NCBI GenBank assembly: GCA_002786715.1
Contig: PCTW01000044.1
Location: 40,146-104,145, forward strand
DNA from: Bdellovibrio sp. CG22_combo_CG10-13_8_21_14_all_39_27
Lineage (GTDB): Bacteria > Bdellovibrionota > Bacteriovoracia > Bacteriovoracales > Bacteriovoracaceae
DNA length: 64,000 nucleotides
Direction of reading: 5' to 3'
This document shows, piece by piece, positions 34,334 to 43,423 of the stretch. Made by a program: the position numbers and the translations under genes. The notes under the pieces are model-generated. The model did no database searches, was not told the DNA's origin, and saw only the letters and a program-made list of their open reading frames with translations. Every line of letters begins with the position of its first letter. Within the stretch, counting starts at the first letter, position 1.

Positions 34334-37300
34334 TCAGACTCCTCAGAATCTAAAAATTCTGAAGCTTGATAATCAGTTAGGTCTTCTTCGCGAACAGGTT
34401 TGGAATCAGCATGAAAATGAGGCTTTAAAACCCAACATTCAACCATTGGAACGACAAACAATGTAAAGACCATAGAGAACCAAAGTCCCCCCGCAACAGC
34501 AATTCCTAAAGGCTGAAGAATTTTTCCCCCTTCTCCTGAACCTAAAGCAATTGGCAACATACCCAAAATAGTTGTTAAAGAAGTAATCAAAATCGGTCTC
34601 AAACGTGTCTGCGCCGCCAATAGTGCTGCTTGCTTGGGCGCCATCCCCTCTTTTACAAAACGCAATAGACAATCCACTAGAATAATTGAATTACTAACAG
34701 CAATCCCGTTCAAAAGAATTACTCCAAGTACCGAATTGAGAGAGAGGGTCGATTTGAAAACCCACAAACTAACGATCACTCCTAATAATCCAAAAGGAAT
34801 CGCCGTCATGATAATGAGTGTCTGAACGAGAGATCCAAATTGTAAGAGCAGTGTAAAGAGAACGAGCAGTAGAGAAATTCCTACGGCAATTCCCAATTGC
34901 TCGAGAGCATCGTTCAGATCTTTTTGAGCATCTTCAAATTGTATACTTGGATTCGTTTTCAATCCCATTTTTGGAAGATCGTTAAGTTTAAAATCTTCGA
35001 CAATTTTTTGTGCTTTTTTAAGTCCGGCAGGAGCTTCTTTTTCATGTCCTTTATTTTGTTTGCCACTGATGACCAGTAAATCTCTTCCATCTTCTCGATA
35101 GAGCGAACCACGAGTATCAATAGTCTTAATATCGACCATCGACCTTAAGGGCACAATCTTTCCATCAATCAGCATTGGATAAGATTCGAGATCTTCAACT
35201 GCATTCAACATTTTTCCAGGATAATTCATGACGATCGGATAATTCACATCATCAACTTGTATGTCACCTATTCTTTTTCCATTGGTCACAACTCTTAAAA
35301 GATCTGCCAAAGCATAGGAACTCATTGTTTCGCCACGTTTTGCTAATTCTTGCCACTGCTCAACCTTAGGAGCGATCACAATCTGTTGGTCTTTCGAAAC
35401 ATTAGGATCAGACCAAATTCTTGAGAAAGGTTCTTTTTCCTTGAGCTTTTCAAGCAGACTTTGGGCCATTAGGAAACGCTCTTCAGTATCTCCTCCGCGA
35501 ATTGTCAAACGCATTTGAGGGGGATTTGGAATCGGAAGTTCTGCAGGATTCCATGGAACTATCCAATAAGAAACAGTAGGTGTATTTTCGAATTTTTCTT
35601 CAATTGCTTTCCAAACACGATTCATATCTTTCTTGTTCTTAAGCTTTGCCATAATGTTTCCATTATTGGCACCGTTAATTTGAACAAAGGTATAGCTAAT
35701 ATCATCTCCAAATTGAGACAATAAAGTATTTTCAAGCTCGCTGATAGTCTCATCCATCTGGGCCTTTTTAGTGTTACCACTTGTCCCTGCACCCAAAATA
35801 ATCCAGTCAGTATCCGGCAATCCGATAATTTCTTTATCCAATTTTGGAACGAGAAAAAGAATTGAGAGGACAAGCGCAACTGAAGCACTACCGAGAAGGG
35901 CAATCTTCATCCAAGGAGTATTTATGAGCCTTTCTAAAGCAGTCTTATAAATTTTTTCTCCTGCTCTAATCCATTTTTCAAAAGGGGAAACAATATGATG
36001 TCCACCTTTCTCAACACTCATAAGTTGCATACGTATTGTTGGAACTAAAACAAGAGCGACGATTGCTGATAAACCATGGCTAAAGACAACCGCTTTTGCC
36101 AAGTCTCCAAGAATGGCATTTGTCAAAGCTGATGTCATAGCGAGAGGAGCAAAAACCACAAGAGAAGAAATCGTCGATGCTACAATCGGTAGCATCACTT
36201 CTTTAACAGCTCTCACAATTATTTTAAGACGCAATTCTGGATTGAGTGGCCCTTTGACTGCTTCAAAATGTCTAAAGATGTTCTCCATCACAACAACTGA
36301 TGCATCAACGTTCATCCCGGCTGCCAAGGCAAGTCCACCGAGTGAAATGAGGTTAAGGTTCATATTAAAGAACTTCATCATGATGAAGGCCAAAATGATA
36401 GAGAGCGGAATTTCGAGGGCTGCAGTGATGGTATTTCGGAAGCTTCCAATAAAGAAGAAAAGTACCAAAACCGCCAAAAAGCCTGCTACGAAGACTTCTT
36501 TTAAAACATTAGAGACTGAAGCCCGAATAAACTCGGACGGATCAACCAGAACGCGAAACTGTACATCATCTGGAAATGTCGGTTTGAGCTCTTCAACAAT
36601 AGAGAGAATATCTTCGGCCATTTTCTTCACATTGCCACCACTGCGAGGCTTTGCGAAAAGGATAAGCGACTTCGCTCCATTCGTTTTAAAAATAGAACTC
36701 CCCTCTCCTGAATCTCGAATGTCGATTGAGGCAACTTGATTTAAGTGAATTCTCTTGCCGGTATTTGTCTCAAGAAGGACCATTCCGAGTTTTTGCTCAT
36801 TGATAAGCTCTCGCGGTAGCGTAATGCTCATCTTATTAAGACCTACATCCAAGCTTCCAGCATTTAATGATTGCAAAGAACGATTAACCGCATTTTCTAC
36901 ATCTTGAGGAAAAAGTCCCAACATTGACATACTTTCAGGATGAAGCTCTATCACAATTTCTTTATTTGTGGGGTTCCACAATTGAGGAGATTCAGCGTCT
37001 TTCACTTGAAGAAGCTTAGGTGTCAGAAGTGGCTCAAGATAACGATAAAGTTCATCCTCCGTTCTTTTATCTGAGAAGAATGAAATGGCAATAAAACCTG
37101 AGCTTCGCGACCAAAAATTAACACCCAATGAATCTCGAATCTCTTTAGGTGAAGAACTCAAGAGAGAGCTCATCTGAATTTGAACTTCCTGAAGTGCTTC
37201 CTTAGGCTCTGCTCCCCACTGAAATTCTGCAGTGAGTTCAACATTGTTTTGATAATATTGTGCAGTTACTTTATCTGTCTCTAGATCGGTTGTTGAGAGT

Positions 37301-37509
37301 CCTGATAAAGATGACTCTATTCTTTCACCATAAAGTTTTTTGAATTCGTCAGCTGTATAAGGTCCATAATTAACGCTTACCCAAATGGTAGGTCGGTTAG
37401 AGTTTGGATACAAAGAGATGGGTAGATTAAGACCTGCAAAAACTCCTGCTAAAGCAAGAATTCCCATGACGAGATATACTTTTAATGGAGATTTAAAAAG
37501 AGAGTTCAT
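34321..37509 (-). CDS. RND-family efflux transporter (inner membrane)
   Basis: A 1062-residue protein with the RND layout: helix 1, a porter domain, helices 2-6, a second porter domain and helices 8-12. It starts 'FKSPLKVYLVMGILALAGVFAGLNLPISLYP'. Transmembrane helix 4 reads 'LALAAGMNVDASVVVMENIFRH', keeping one Asp where AcrB has two for proton relay. 'LRPILITSLTTILGMLPIALGSGEG' is the classical helix-11 motif. It extrudes substrates with proton drive together with the adaptor and TolC-like proteins encoded alongside. Substrate unknown. The start lies 3 bp from the adaptor stop. Confidence 0.92.
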   Translation of the reverse strand: MNSLFKSPLKVYLVMGILALAGVFAGLNLPISLYPNSNRPTIWVSVNYGPYTADEFKKLYGERIESSLSGLSTTDLETDKVTAQYYQNNVELTAEFQWGAEPKEALQEVQIQMSSLLSSSPKEIRDSLGVNFWSRSSGFIAISFFSDKRTEDELYRYLEPLLTPKLLQVKDAESPQLWNPTNKEIVIELHPESMSMLGLFPQDVENAVNRSLQSLNAGSLDVGLNKMSITLPRELINEQKLGMVLLETNTGKRIHLNQVASIDIRDSGEGSSIFKTNGAKSLILFAKPRSGGNVKKMAEDILSIVEELKPTFPDDVQFRVLVDPSEFIRASVSNVLKEVFVAGFLAVLVLFFFIGSFRNTITAALEIPLSIILAFIMMKFFNMNLNLISLGGLALAAGMNVDASVVVMENIFRHFEAVKGPLNPELRLKIIVRAVKEVMLPIVASTISSLVVFAPLAMTSALTNAILGDLAKAVVFSHGLSAIVALVLVPTIRMQLMSVEKGGHHIVSPFEKWIRAGEKIYKTALERLINTPWMKIALLGSASVALVLSILFLVPKLDKEIIGLPDTDWIILGAGTSGNTKKAQMDETISELENTLLSQFGDDISYTFVQINGANNGNIMAKLKNKKDMNRVWKAIEEKFENTPTVSYWIVPWNPAELPIPNPPQMRLTIRGGDTEERFLMAQSLLEKLKEKEPFSRIWSDPNVSKDQQIVIAPKVEQWQELAKRGETMSSYALADLLRVVTNGKRIGDIQVDDVNYPIVMNYPGKMLNAVEDLESYPMLIDGKIVPLRSMVDIKTIDTRGSLYREDGRDLLVISGKQNKGHEKEAPAGLKKAQKIVEDFKLNDLPKMGLKTNPSIQFEDAQKDLNDALEQLGIAVGISLLLVLFTLLLQFGSLVQTLIIMTAIPFGLLGVIVSLWVFKSTLSLNSVLGVILLNGIAVSNSIILVDCLLRFVKEGMAPKQAALLAAQTRLRPILITSLTTILGMLPIALGSGEGGKILQPLGIAVAGGLWFSMVFTLFVVPMVECWVLKPHFHADSKPVREEDLTDYQASEFLDSEESEWLQ

Positions 37510-37512
37510 TTC

Positions 37513-38397
37513 TTAAATCCCTTTATTTTCTTTTGAATCTAAAACTTCATCTTTCTTTGGTGGATTTTGAACTTCAACTTCAACACCATCGGCAAGATAG
37601 CCGCTCGCTCTTTCGACGACCCACTCACCCGCTTGAATCCCTTCAGCAATTTCAACTCGATCTCGAATTCGTTCGCCTAACTTCACTGCAACCTTGCTAA
37701 TTTTATCATTATCAACTTTTTTGATGAAAGTATTATTACCTTGATAAGAAATAGCATGCTCTGGAATAAGAATTCCATCATGAGAATTTGCTTTTAGAGA
37801 AATTTTCCCGAGGATTCCCGATGGTCGTTTGGCTTCATCCGCGGCAAAAGCAATTTCAGCACTTGCCGTTCCAGTGGCAGTATCAATAAGTGGAGAAATT
37901 CCTTTCACTACAACTTTAAAAGATTCGTTATCCATCATCAGAGTTCCCGTTTGAGCTTGATGAATTTGAGATAAATCTTTAGAAGGTACTTCCAACAAGA
38001 TTTTCTCTCCTCGGGCGCCAGCGATTACCAGAAGCTTTTCACCTCTTCCAATTTGACTTCCTTCTGAAACTTGAATTTTTGCGATTCTCCCTTCAATGGG
38101 AGACTTAACTTTTAACCGCCTTTCATTGAACAATGGATCACTATGTTTTAATTGAATCAGGACAGTACTTTGATCAACCTTATCACCTAAATTCACTTCA
38201 ATCTTTTCAACAATTGAAGGATAATCTGCAATCACTTGGGCCAATTTACCTGGAACAATTCGAGCAGGAAAAAGGAGCTCTTTTTGAACAGTTTCTTTTG
38301 CCGCAATCAGAATGGTCACAGATTTCTTCTTTGCGAGAACATTCATAGAGTTTGTACAAATAAGAAAAACAATAAGCTTTCTAGTAAATCGAGACAT
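37513..38397 (-). CDS. Periplasmic adaptor (membrane fusion protein) of RND pump
   Basis: A 294-residue protein from the ATG behind GAGGGGAAGGCC; a frame-open ATG 11 codons upstream lacks such a site and spoils the signal peptide (FTRKLIVFLICTNSMNVLA). It has split lipoyl/barrel-sandwich halves ('KIEVNLGDKVDQSTVLIQL' and 'KVKSPIEGRIAKIQVSEGSQI') and a beta-barrel region. The alpha-hairpin is essentially missing: the two lipoyl halves are separated by only a few residues. That places it with short adaptors. First gene of the adaptor/RND/TolC operon. Confidence 0.88.
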   Translation of the reverse strand: MSRFTRKLIVFLICTNSMNVLAKKKSVTILIAAKETVQKELLFPARIVPGKLAQVIADYPSIVEKIEVNLGDKVDQSTVLIQLKHSDPLFNERRLKVKSPIEGRIAKIQVSEGSQIGRGEKLLVIAGARGEKILLEVPSKDLSQIHQAQTGTLMMDNESFKVVVKGISPLIDTATGTASAEIAFAADEAKRPSGILGKISLKANSHDGILIPEHAISYQGNNTFIKKVDNDKISKVAVKLGERIRDRVEIAEGIQAGEWVVERASGYLADGVEVEVQNPPKKDEVLDSKENKGI

Positions 38398-38506
38398 GGC
38401 CTTCCCCTCATAATACAATTTGGGTGACAATGACCTTTTTTAGGCTCTAAGTCAGGCCTTCAAGGTAAAACTTTCACGCCTCTAACTTATTAAAAAAACG
38501 AGGGTT

Positions 38507-39253
38507 TCATGGGAGAGAAACTTCTTTGAGTTTCCAGTAGAGGCCGACTAAGAAATAATCAAGGATAATCCCCACAGGCACAAATAGTGCAGAGAAGAAA
38601 TCCCAAACTAAAGTTTCTTCAGATGCAGCTCCCATCGAAACAAATTCAAGAACATTTCCGACGACAAAAAAGAGTAAGAGCATCCAAATTAAAAGGGAAA
38701 GAGACCAGCGACTTTTTTTGACAATTGTTCGCGCCATCTTGAGATAACTTTGCTCATGATTTTGATCGATCACTGCAATCCAGGGCAAAAGGAAAAAAGG
38801 CGTCAACAAAGTTGATAATAATAATGTTGTAGGTATCGTTGTTAAGATTGGCAGGACTACTTTTGATAGGTCTTGAGGTAAAAATTTACTGAAAATTAAA
38901 TAAAATATAAGACCAAAAACTCCTCCCGCAAAAAGCAAGATCATGAGGAGTAAAAGAGTATAAAGTATAAAACTGATCGTTCCCCATGAAGCTTCTTTGA
39001 TAACCAGAGACCATTCTTGAGCTTTAGATTTCCACAAATCATTTGATCGTAAAACAATTAAAACATGGAGGTACATTTGAAATAACGAAGCGACGATAGC
39101 AAAGATCATAAGACCAGGAGACTGAGCTCCTGCTCCCATTGTCGATCCAAGTAAATAATTTAAGATCCAAATGATGAAGCTCAAAAGCAATACAGGCTTC
39201 CAATCTTCTTTGCATAATTGAAAAGCTTGGCCAAGGGTTTGCTTGTAAATCAT
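38507..39253 (-). CDS. Polytopic membrane protein of unknown function
   Basis: A 248-residue protein with about six hydrophobic segments. The start 'MIYKQTLGQAFQLCKEDWKPVLLLSFIIWILNYL' and later 'FFLLPWIAVIDQNHEQSYLKMARTIVKKSRWSL' resemble the loosely defined YciC/glycerophosphodiester-phosphodiesterase membrane-domain type proteins, often called 'integral membrane protein'. No catalytic motif is seen. It overlaps the short asparaginase-family gene by four bases (ATGA), so the two are translated together. Confidence 0.6.
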   Translation of the reverse strand: MIYKQTLGQAFQLCKEDWKPVLLLSFIIWILNYLLGSTMGAGAQSPGLMIFAIVASLFQMYLHVLIVLRSNDLWKSKAQEWSLVIKEASWGTISFILYTLLLLMILLFAGGVFGLIFYLIFSKFLPQDLSKVVLPILTTIPTTLLLSTLLTPFFLLPWIAVIDQNHEQSYLKMARTIVKKSRWSLSLLIWMLLLFFVVGNVLEFVSMGAASEETLVWDFFSALFVPVGIILDYFLVGLYWKLKEVSLP

Positions 39254-39795
39254 TTCTTCACCGCCATTGGATCAAAGAACTCAAAAGTTCTTTTATCTCT
39301 ATTCTTTCTCACAAAAGGTGGATTGAATATTTGATTATGAAACGAAATATAAATTCCTGGCGCCAAAATCTTTGCAGCATAAAGAGCTTCAATGACATTT
39401 TGGGCAGCATCAGAATCGTCAAAACCTAATGGCTTCATCGCGCCAGTAAAAATGATTGGACTTGGAGGATTCGGGATTTCTCTTTTTAAGAGTTCGGCCG
39501 TCACTGTCATGGTATCCGTTCCATGAAGAATGACAATCGGTCGACCAGTAAGCAATTCTTCTTTTGCAACTTTAAGAACCAACTGACGATCTTCCTCAGT
39601 CATATAAAGAGAATCTTTATGCATGATGGTCTGAACGATGATTTCTGTGTAAGGCAGCCTCATCTTGCTTAAGATTTTATCTTTGATGATAGTGTCGCGA
39701 TTATCGAGAGAGCCATCGCCCTCATCGTAGCTTTTTTCAATAGTTCCACCAGTTGTAAGAACACTAATTGCGCGTCGCAAATTTGATTGATCCAT
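39250..39795 (-). CDS. Short asparaginase-family protein (N-terminal domain only)
   Basis: A 181-residue protein matching only the N-terminal catalytic domain of L-asparaginases. Motif 1 appears as 'VLTTGGTIEKSYDE' (first nucleophile Thr), motif 2 as 'ILHGTDTMTVTAELL' (Thr-Asp pair) and the catalytic Lys as 'FTGAMKPLG'. Full asparaginases are about 330 residues with a second domain completing the dimer active site. Short members exist in proteobacteria and are of uncertain activity. There is no trace of a second half downstream: the membrane-protein gene begins at the stop. So it is a short family member, not a recent truncation. Confidence 0.8.
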   Translation of the reverse strand: MDQSNLRRAISVLTTGGTIEKSYDEGDGSLDNRDTIIKDKILSKMRLPYTEIIVQTIMHKDSLYMTEEDRQLVLKVAKEELLTGRPIVILHGTDTMTVTAELLKREIPNPPSPIIFTGAMKPLGFDDSDAAQNVIEALYAAKILAPGIYISFHNQIFNPPFVRKNRDKRTFEFFDPMAVKK

Positions 39796-39832
39796 AAGCC
39801 CCTCTTAATCTTTGCTTTTTTATCACGCAACC

Positions 39833-39861
39833 TTGACACTGTCATTTTCGATACCAGATTA
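39833..39861 (+). promoter_or_regulatory. Possible htpG promoter
   Basis: A perfect TTGACA lies 63 bp before the htpG ribosome-binding site, but the matching -10 (AGATTA at 17 bp) is poor. The CCTTGACA box could also be read as a heat-shock sigma -35. Weak evidence. Confidence 0.25.
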
Positions 39862-39900
39862 AGGGCAATAATTAACATTTCATATCGCAAGGAGTTATAA

Positions 39901-41841
39901 ATGACGGAACGTAAGGGCAATATTAAAGTTCAAACTTCGGACATCTTCCCCATTATCAAAAAATGGCTCTACTCTGAACACGATATTTTCGTACGCGAAC
40001 TTGTTTCAAACGCAACAGATGCTATTACAAAGCGTGCCACTCTTGGTCGAAATAAAAATACTGAAATCCCAGAAGGAAAAATCTCCGTTGCTATCAATAA
40101 AACGTTAAAAACAATTACTATCACTGATAACGGTCTTGGTATGACTGAAGAAGAAGTTGAGAAATATATCGCTCAACTCGCCTTTTCTGGTGCCGAAGAA
40201 TTTGTTCAAAAAATGAAATCAGAAGGTGAAAAAGGTTCTGATATCATTGGTAAATTTGGTCTAGGTTTTTATTCATCTTTCATGGTTGCGGCGAAAGTTG
40301 AAGTCGATTCGCTTTCAATGAACGAAGGGGCCAAGCCTATAAAGTGGATCTGCGAAGGCGACACAGACTATGTATTCGCTGAAAGTACGCGTTCCGAAGT
40401 TGGTACTCAAATCACTCTTCACATTAACTCTGAATCAGAAGAATTTTTGGATGAGTGGAAATTAGGAGATATCCTCCACCGCTATTGTGATTTCATGCCT
40501 TATGAAATCTCAATCATCGATGTTGAAAGAAAAGAAAAACCACGTAAAGATGATGGGTCAGTAGATGAATCAGCTCCTGAAGTAGCGGTTAAGCCAAGAG
40601 TCATCAATGATACTGTTCCACTTTGGAAGCAAGATCCTACAACGCTTAAAGATGAAGACTATAAAACATTCTTTAAGAAGCTCTTTCCTATGGATCCAGA
40701 ACCTCTTTTTTGGCTCCATTTAAAAGTGGATCACCCGTTTACGCTTGATGGTATTCTCTACTTCCCTAAAATTAATCCTAAAATGCCTTTCCAAGAAAAA
40801 AATATTCGCCTTTATTCAAAGCAAGTCTTTGTTTCTGATAATGTGAAGAATATTATTCCAGAATTTCTGTCACTTTTAAAAGGAGTTGTGGACTCATCTG
40901 ATATTCCACTTAACGTTTCTCGATCATCTCTTCAAGGTGACCCAAATGTGACAAAAATTTCTAATTACATTGTGAGAAAAGTGGCAGAAGCCTTGAAAAA
41001 ACTTTTCCGCAATGATCGCCCAAAGTTTGAACAAATTTGGGAAGATACTGGATTATTTGTAAAATATGGTTGTGTTAGTGACACCAAGTTTGATGAACTC
41101 ATGAGAGAAATGATTGTATTCAAAAATAGCGAAAACAAGCTCGTCACTTTACCAGAGTACAAAGAATCTATTCCCGAAAAGTTCAAAGAAAAACTTAAAG
41201 ACAAGATCGTTTATTTTGAAAAAGATAAATCAGATCCAAGTCTTCGTAGCGAGTTATTAGAAGCTGGTATTCAAGCCTTAACTGTCGACGAATATATCGA
41301 TCCACACTTTATGCAACATGCGGAATACAAAAAAGTGGGTGATCAAAATTATCAATTCGTCTCAATTGACTCCGAAATGTCTAACTTGTTTGAAGCTGAA
41401 GCGACAAATGAAGATGACATCAAAGTCAAAGATCTCTTTCAAGAAGTTCTTGTAGGCGCACCGAAATCAACAGAAGAATCAACTCCAGCCGACTTGGGTA
41501 AAATTGATATTGAGATTCAAAAAATAAAAAATACAGGCACACCTGCTTACTTCAAAGTAGATGAGCAAATGAAGCGTTTCGCGAAAATGGCCCAAAATAT
41601 GGGACAAAATAATCCATTTCCGATTAAAAGGACTTTAGTTATCAATCCTGGCAATCCATTAATTATAAATGCTCTCAAGCTTAATCAATCTGAAAAGAAT
41701 CGTCCTTTGGTTGAAAAGATCGTCCATCATGTTGAAGACTTGGCGAATATTTCAAGTGAAGGTTTAAAATCTGAAGATCGAGAAATGTTTGTAAAGAGAA
41801 CTCAAGACCTCATTCAAGAACTCACTGGCCAATTGCTCTAA
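39901..41841 (+). CDS. htpG: Chaperone HtpG (Hsp90)
   Basis: A 646-residue GHKL ATPase chaperone. The ATP-binding N-domain has 'ELVSNATDAITK', 'ITDNGLGMTEEEV' and 'GKFGLGFYSSFMVA'. The middle domain has 'PLNVSRSSLQGD' with the catalytic Arg region. The C-terminal dimerisation domain ends the protein. The lid segment 'IAQLAFSGAEEF' differs from the enterobacterial 'IGTIAKSGTKEF' type and looks more like the form seen in Bacteroidetes, an impression not tested here. Strong AAGGAG site. The stop overlaps the maf start by one base (TAATG). Confidence 0.95.
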   Translation: MTERKGNIKVQTSDIFPIIKKWLYSEHDIFVRELVSNATDAITKRATLGRNKNTEIPEGKISVAINKTLKTITITDNGLGMTEEEVEKYIAQLAFSGAEEFVQKMKSEGEKGSDIIGKFGLGFYSSFMVAAKVEVDSLSMNEGAKPIKWICEGDTDYVFAESTRSEVGTQITLHINSESEEFLDEWKLGDILHRYCDFMPYEISIIDVERKEKPRKDDGSVDESAPEVAVKPRVINDTVPLWKQDPTTLKDEDYKTFFKKLFPMDPEPLFWLHLKVDHPFTLDGILYFPKINPKMPFQEKNIRLYSKQVFVSDNVKNIIPEFLSLLKGVVDSSDIPLNVSRSSLQGDPNVTKISNYIVRKVAEALKKLFRNDRPKFEQIWEDTGLFVKYGCVSDTKFDELMREMIVFKNSENKLVTLPEYKESIPEKFKEKLKDKIVYFEKDKSDPSLRSELLEAGIQALTVDEYIDPHFMQHAEYKKVGDQNYQFVSIDSEMSNLFEAEATNEDDIKVKDLFQEVLVGAPKSTEESTPADLGKIDIEIQKIKNTGTPAYFKVDEQMKRFAKMAQNMGQNNPFPIKRTLVINPGNPLIINALKLNQSEKNRPLVEKIVHHVEDLANISSEGLKSEDREMFVKRTQDLIQELTGQLL

Positions 41842-42422
41842 TGTCTAAAATTATTCTTGCAACGACATCTTCATATCGCCAGGCGCTTTTTAAGCGCTTG
41901 GCGATCCCTTTTCAAGCGATTGGATCAAACGTTAATGAAGATGCTTTCAAGAACAAAGGTCTGTCTTTAATTGAATTAACAGAAACTCTGGCCCTATTAA
42001 AGGCAAGAGACCTCGCTAGAAAATATCCTGATTCAATCATCATCGGATCCGATCAAGCAGTAGGTTTTAATGATCTCGTCTTTAGTAAGCCTGGAACAGC
42101 AGAGAAGGCAATGGAGCAGCTTGCAAGTTTAAGCGGCAAGACTCACCAATTGGTTACATCTGTAGCGATCATACAAGGTTCTAAAGAGATCCTCTTCCAT
42201 CAAGTGACCCAATTGAAAATGAGAGAGCTCACTCTTTCGCAGATCAAGAATTATATAAGTCTTGATAGCCCCTTAGACTGTGCGGGATCGTATAAAATTG
42301 AAGAACATGGAATTGCTCTTTTTGAGTCGATAGCAGGTCAAGATTTTAATTCTATTATTGGATTACCTTTGATGGAAACACTTTCGATACTCCGAAATGA
42401 ATTTCAAGTCGATTTTCTCTAG
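41841..42422 (+). CDS. maf: Maf-like nucleotide pyrophosphatase
   Basis: A 193-residue protein with the family N-terminus 'IILATTSSYRQALFKRL', 'IIGSDQAVGFNDLVFSKPGT', 'LSGKTHQLVTSVAII' and the C-terminal 'IEEHGIALFESIAGQDFNSIIGLPL'. Maf proteins hydrolyse non-canonical or canonical NTPs to NMPs. The usual SDT/Q pattern appears as GSDQAV, which suggests the YceF-type m7GTP-like subgroup rather than dTTP. That subgroup call is inference. Coupled to htpG by TAATG. Shares a CTAG stop palindrome with the convergent gene. Confidence 0.9.
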   Translation: MSKIILATTSSYRQALFKRLAIPFQAIGSNVNEDAFKNKGLSLIELTETLALLKARDLARKYPDSIIIGSDQAVGFNDLVFSKPGTAEKAMEQLASLSGKTHQLVTSVAIIQGSKEILFHQVTQLKMRELTLSQIKNYISLDSPLDCAGSYKIEEHGIALFESIAGQDFNSIIGLPLMETLSILRNEFQVDFL

Positions 42423-43399
42423 GTCAAAATATCAATCATAATTTCTAAAAACTCACTAAAGTTTGGATAGTTGAATTTAGAATTTAGTTCTTCGATAATG
42501 ATGTCCTTCTTTTGAAAATCAAATTCGTTTTTTCTAATTAAAAAAGAGAAGTACTGAGCGCAAATTAAGCAAGCGGGCAATTTACTTATTCTTTGGTAGT
42601 CAACGGCCTTTGGGTATCCCGAGCCATCTGGCATTTCATGATGGAATTCAACGCAATCGAGCACCTCTTTTGGAAAGGAGTCTTTAAACTTGCTCAACAA
42701 CTTAGACATTTCTATTGGATGAACTCTCACTTTTTCGCTCAGACCAACTTCCTGCCCCATTGCCGCTTTCATTTCGGTATATTCTTTTTTACTGAGATTA
42801 AGATCCAATAATAAACTTGCTAGAGATAATTTTTCGACAATTGGCTTTGTTCTCCAACTGACACCTTCGACGAGAATTGTCGTCATAAATCCAGTAAGCA
42901 AACCATCTAAAAAACCTTCCTGACATTCATTTTTATAACGTTTATAAAGCATGAAGATATTGGGACATAGTTTGAGAGTTTGCATTGAGGCTTTGTTAAT
43001 TTCTTCTGCCAGTTCAAGCGTTCCTTGAGTTAAACCAAAATTAGAAAGCGCATTTTTGAGCATGAGATAGGCTTCATTAAGTGTTGCTACTGCTTTATTA
43101 TCGCTGTCTTCAATAGTCGAAGGGTCAAAAAGCTTTTGTGCGAGACCCTGACGAATTTTGGCCAAAAAATTCATATAATCGGGCTCTTCTACATAGATTT
43201 CCTTAATTCCTTTATCACGATATTTTTCGATGACCTCTTGAATAATTTTGACGTCATGGCGAATTTTAAAAAATTTCTTTTCGTCAGAGGTGAGATAGAT
43301 ATTAAAATCAATAAGCTGAAAGTAGCGAAGTGCTGTTCTCATTGGCAGTGGAAATAACTCCACTCCTTCAAAGGTTATCGATTCCTTTTTTATTTCCAT
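42419..43399 (-). CDS. Degenerate HD-GYP domain protein
   Basis: A 326-residue protein. Residues 1-130 are an unassigned N-terminal region common before HD-GYP domains. In residues 170-320 the C-terminal half of the HD-GYP motif is intact ('VRVHPIEMSKLL', 'EFHHEMPDGSGYPKAV'), but the first metal motif HDxGK reads 'LLLDLNLS' and the last Asp ('vaD') reads 'ICAQYF'. Metal-dependent c-di-GMP hydrolysis is therefore unlikely. It may bind c-di-GMP or a partner as a receptor. Convergent with maf. Confidence 0.82.
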   Translation of the reverse strand: MEIKKESITFEGVELFPLPMRTALRYFQLIDFNIYLTSDEKKFFKIRHDVKIIQEVIEKYRDKGIKEIYVEEPDYMNFLAKIRQGLAQKLFDPSTIEDSDNKAVATLNEAYLMLKNALSNFGLTQGTLELAEEINKASMQTLKLCPNIFMLYKRYKNECQEGFLDGLLTGFMTTILVEGVSWRTKPIVEKLSLASLLLDLNLSKKEYTEMKAAMGQEVGLSEKVRVHPIEMSKLLSKFKDSFPKEVLDCVEFHHEMPDGSGYPKAVDYQRISKLPACLICAQYFSFLIRKNEFDFQKKDIIIEELNSKFNYPNFSEFLEIMIDILT

Positions 43400-43423
43400 A
43401 TAAACTTTTCTCTCATTCGTGTA

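Noticed and set aside
36113..36739. 208-codon plus-strand frame
   Set aside because: Antisense to the conserved RND transporter core; Thr/Ser/Lys composition is a by-product.
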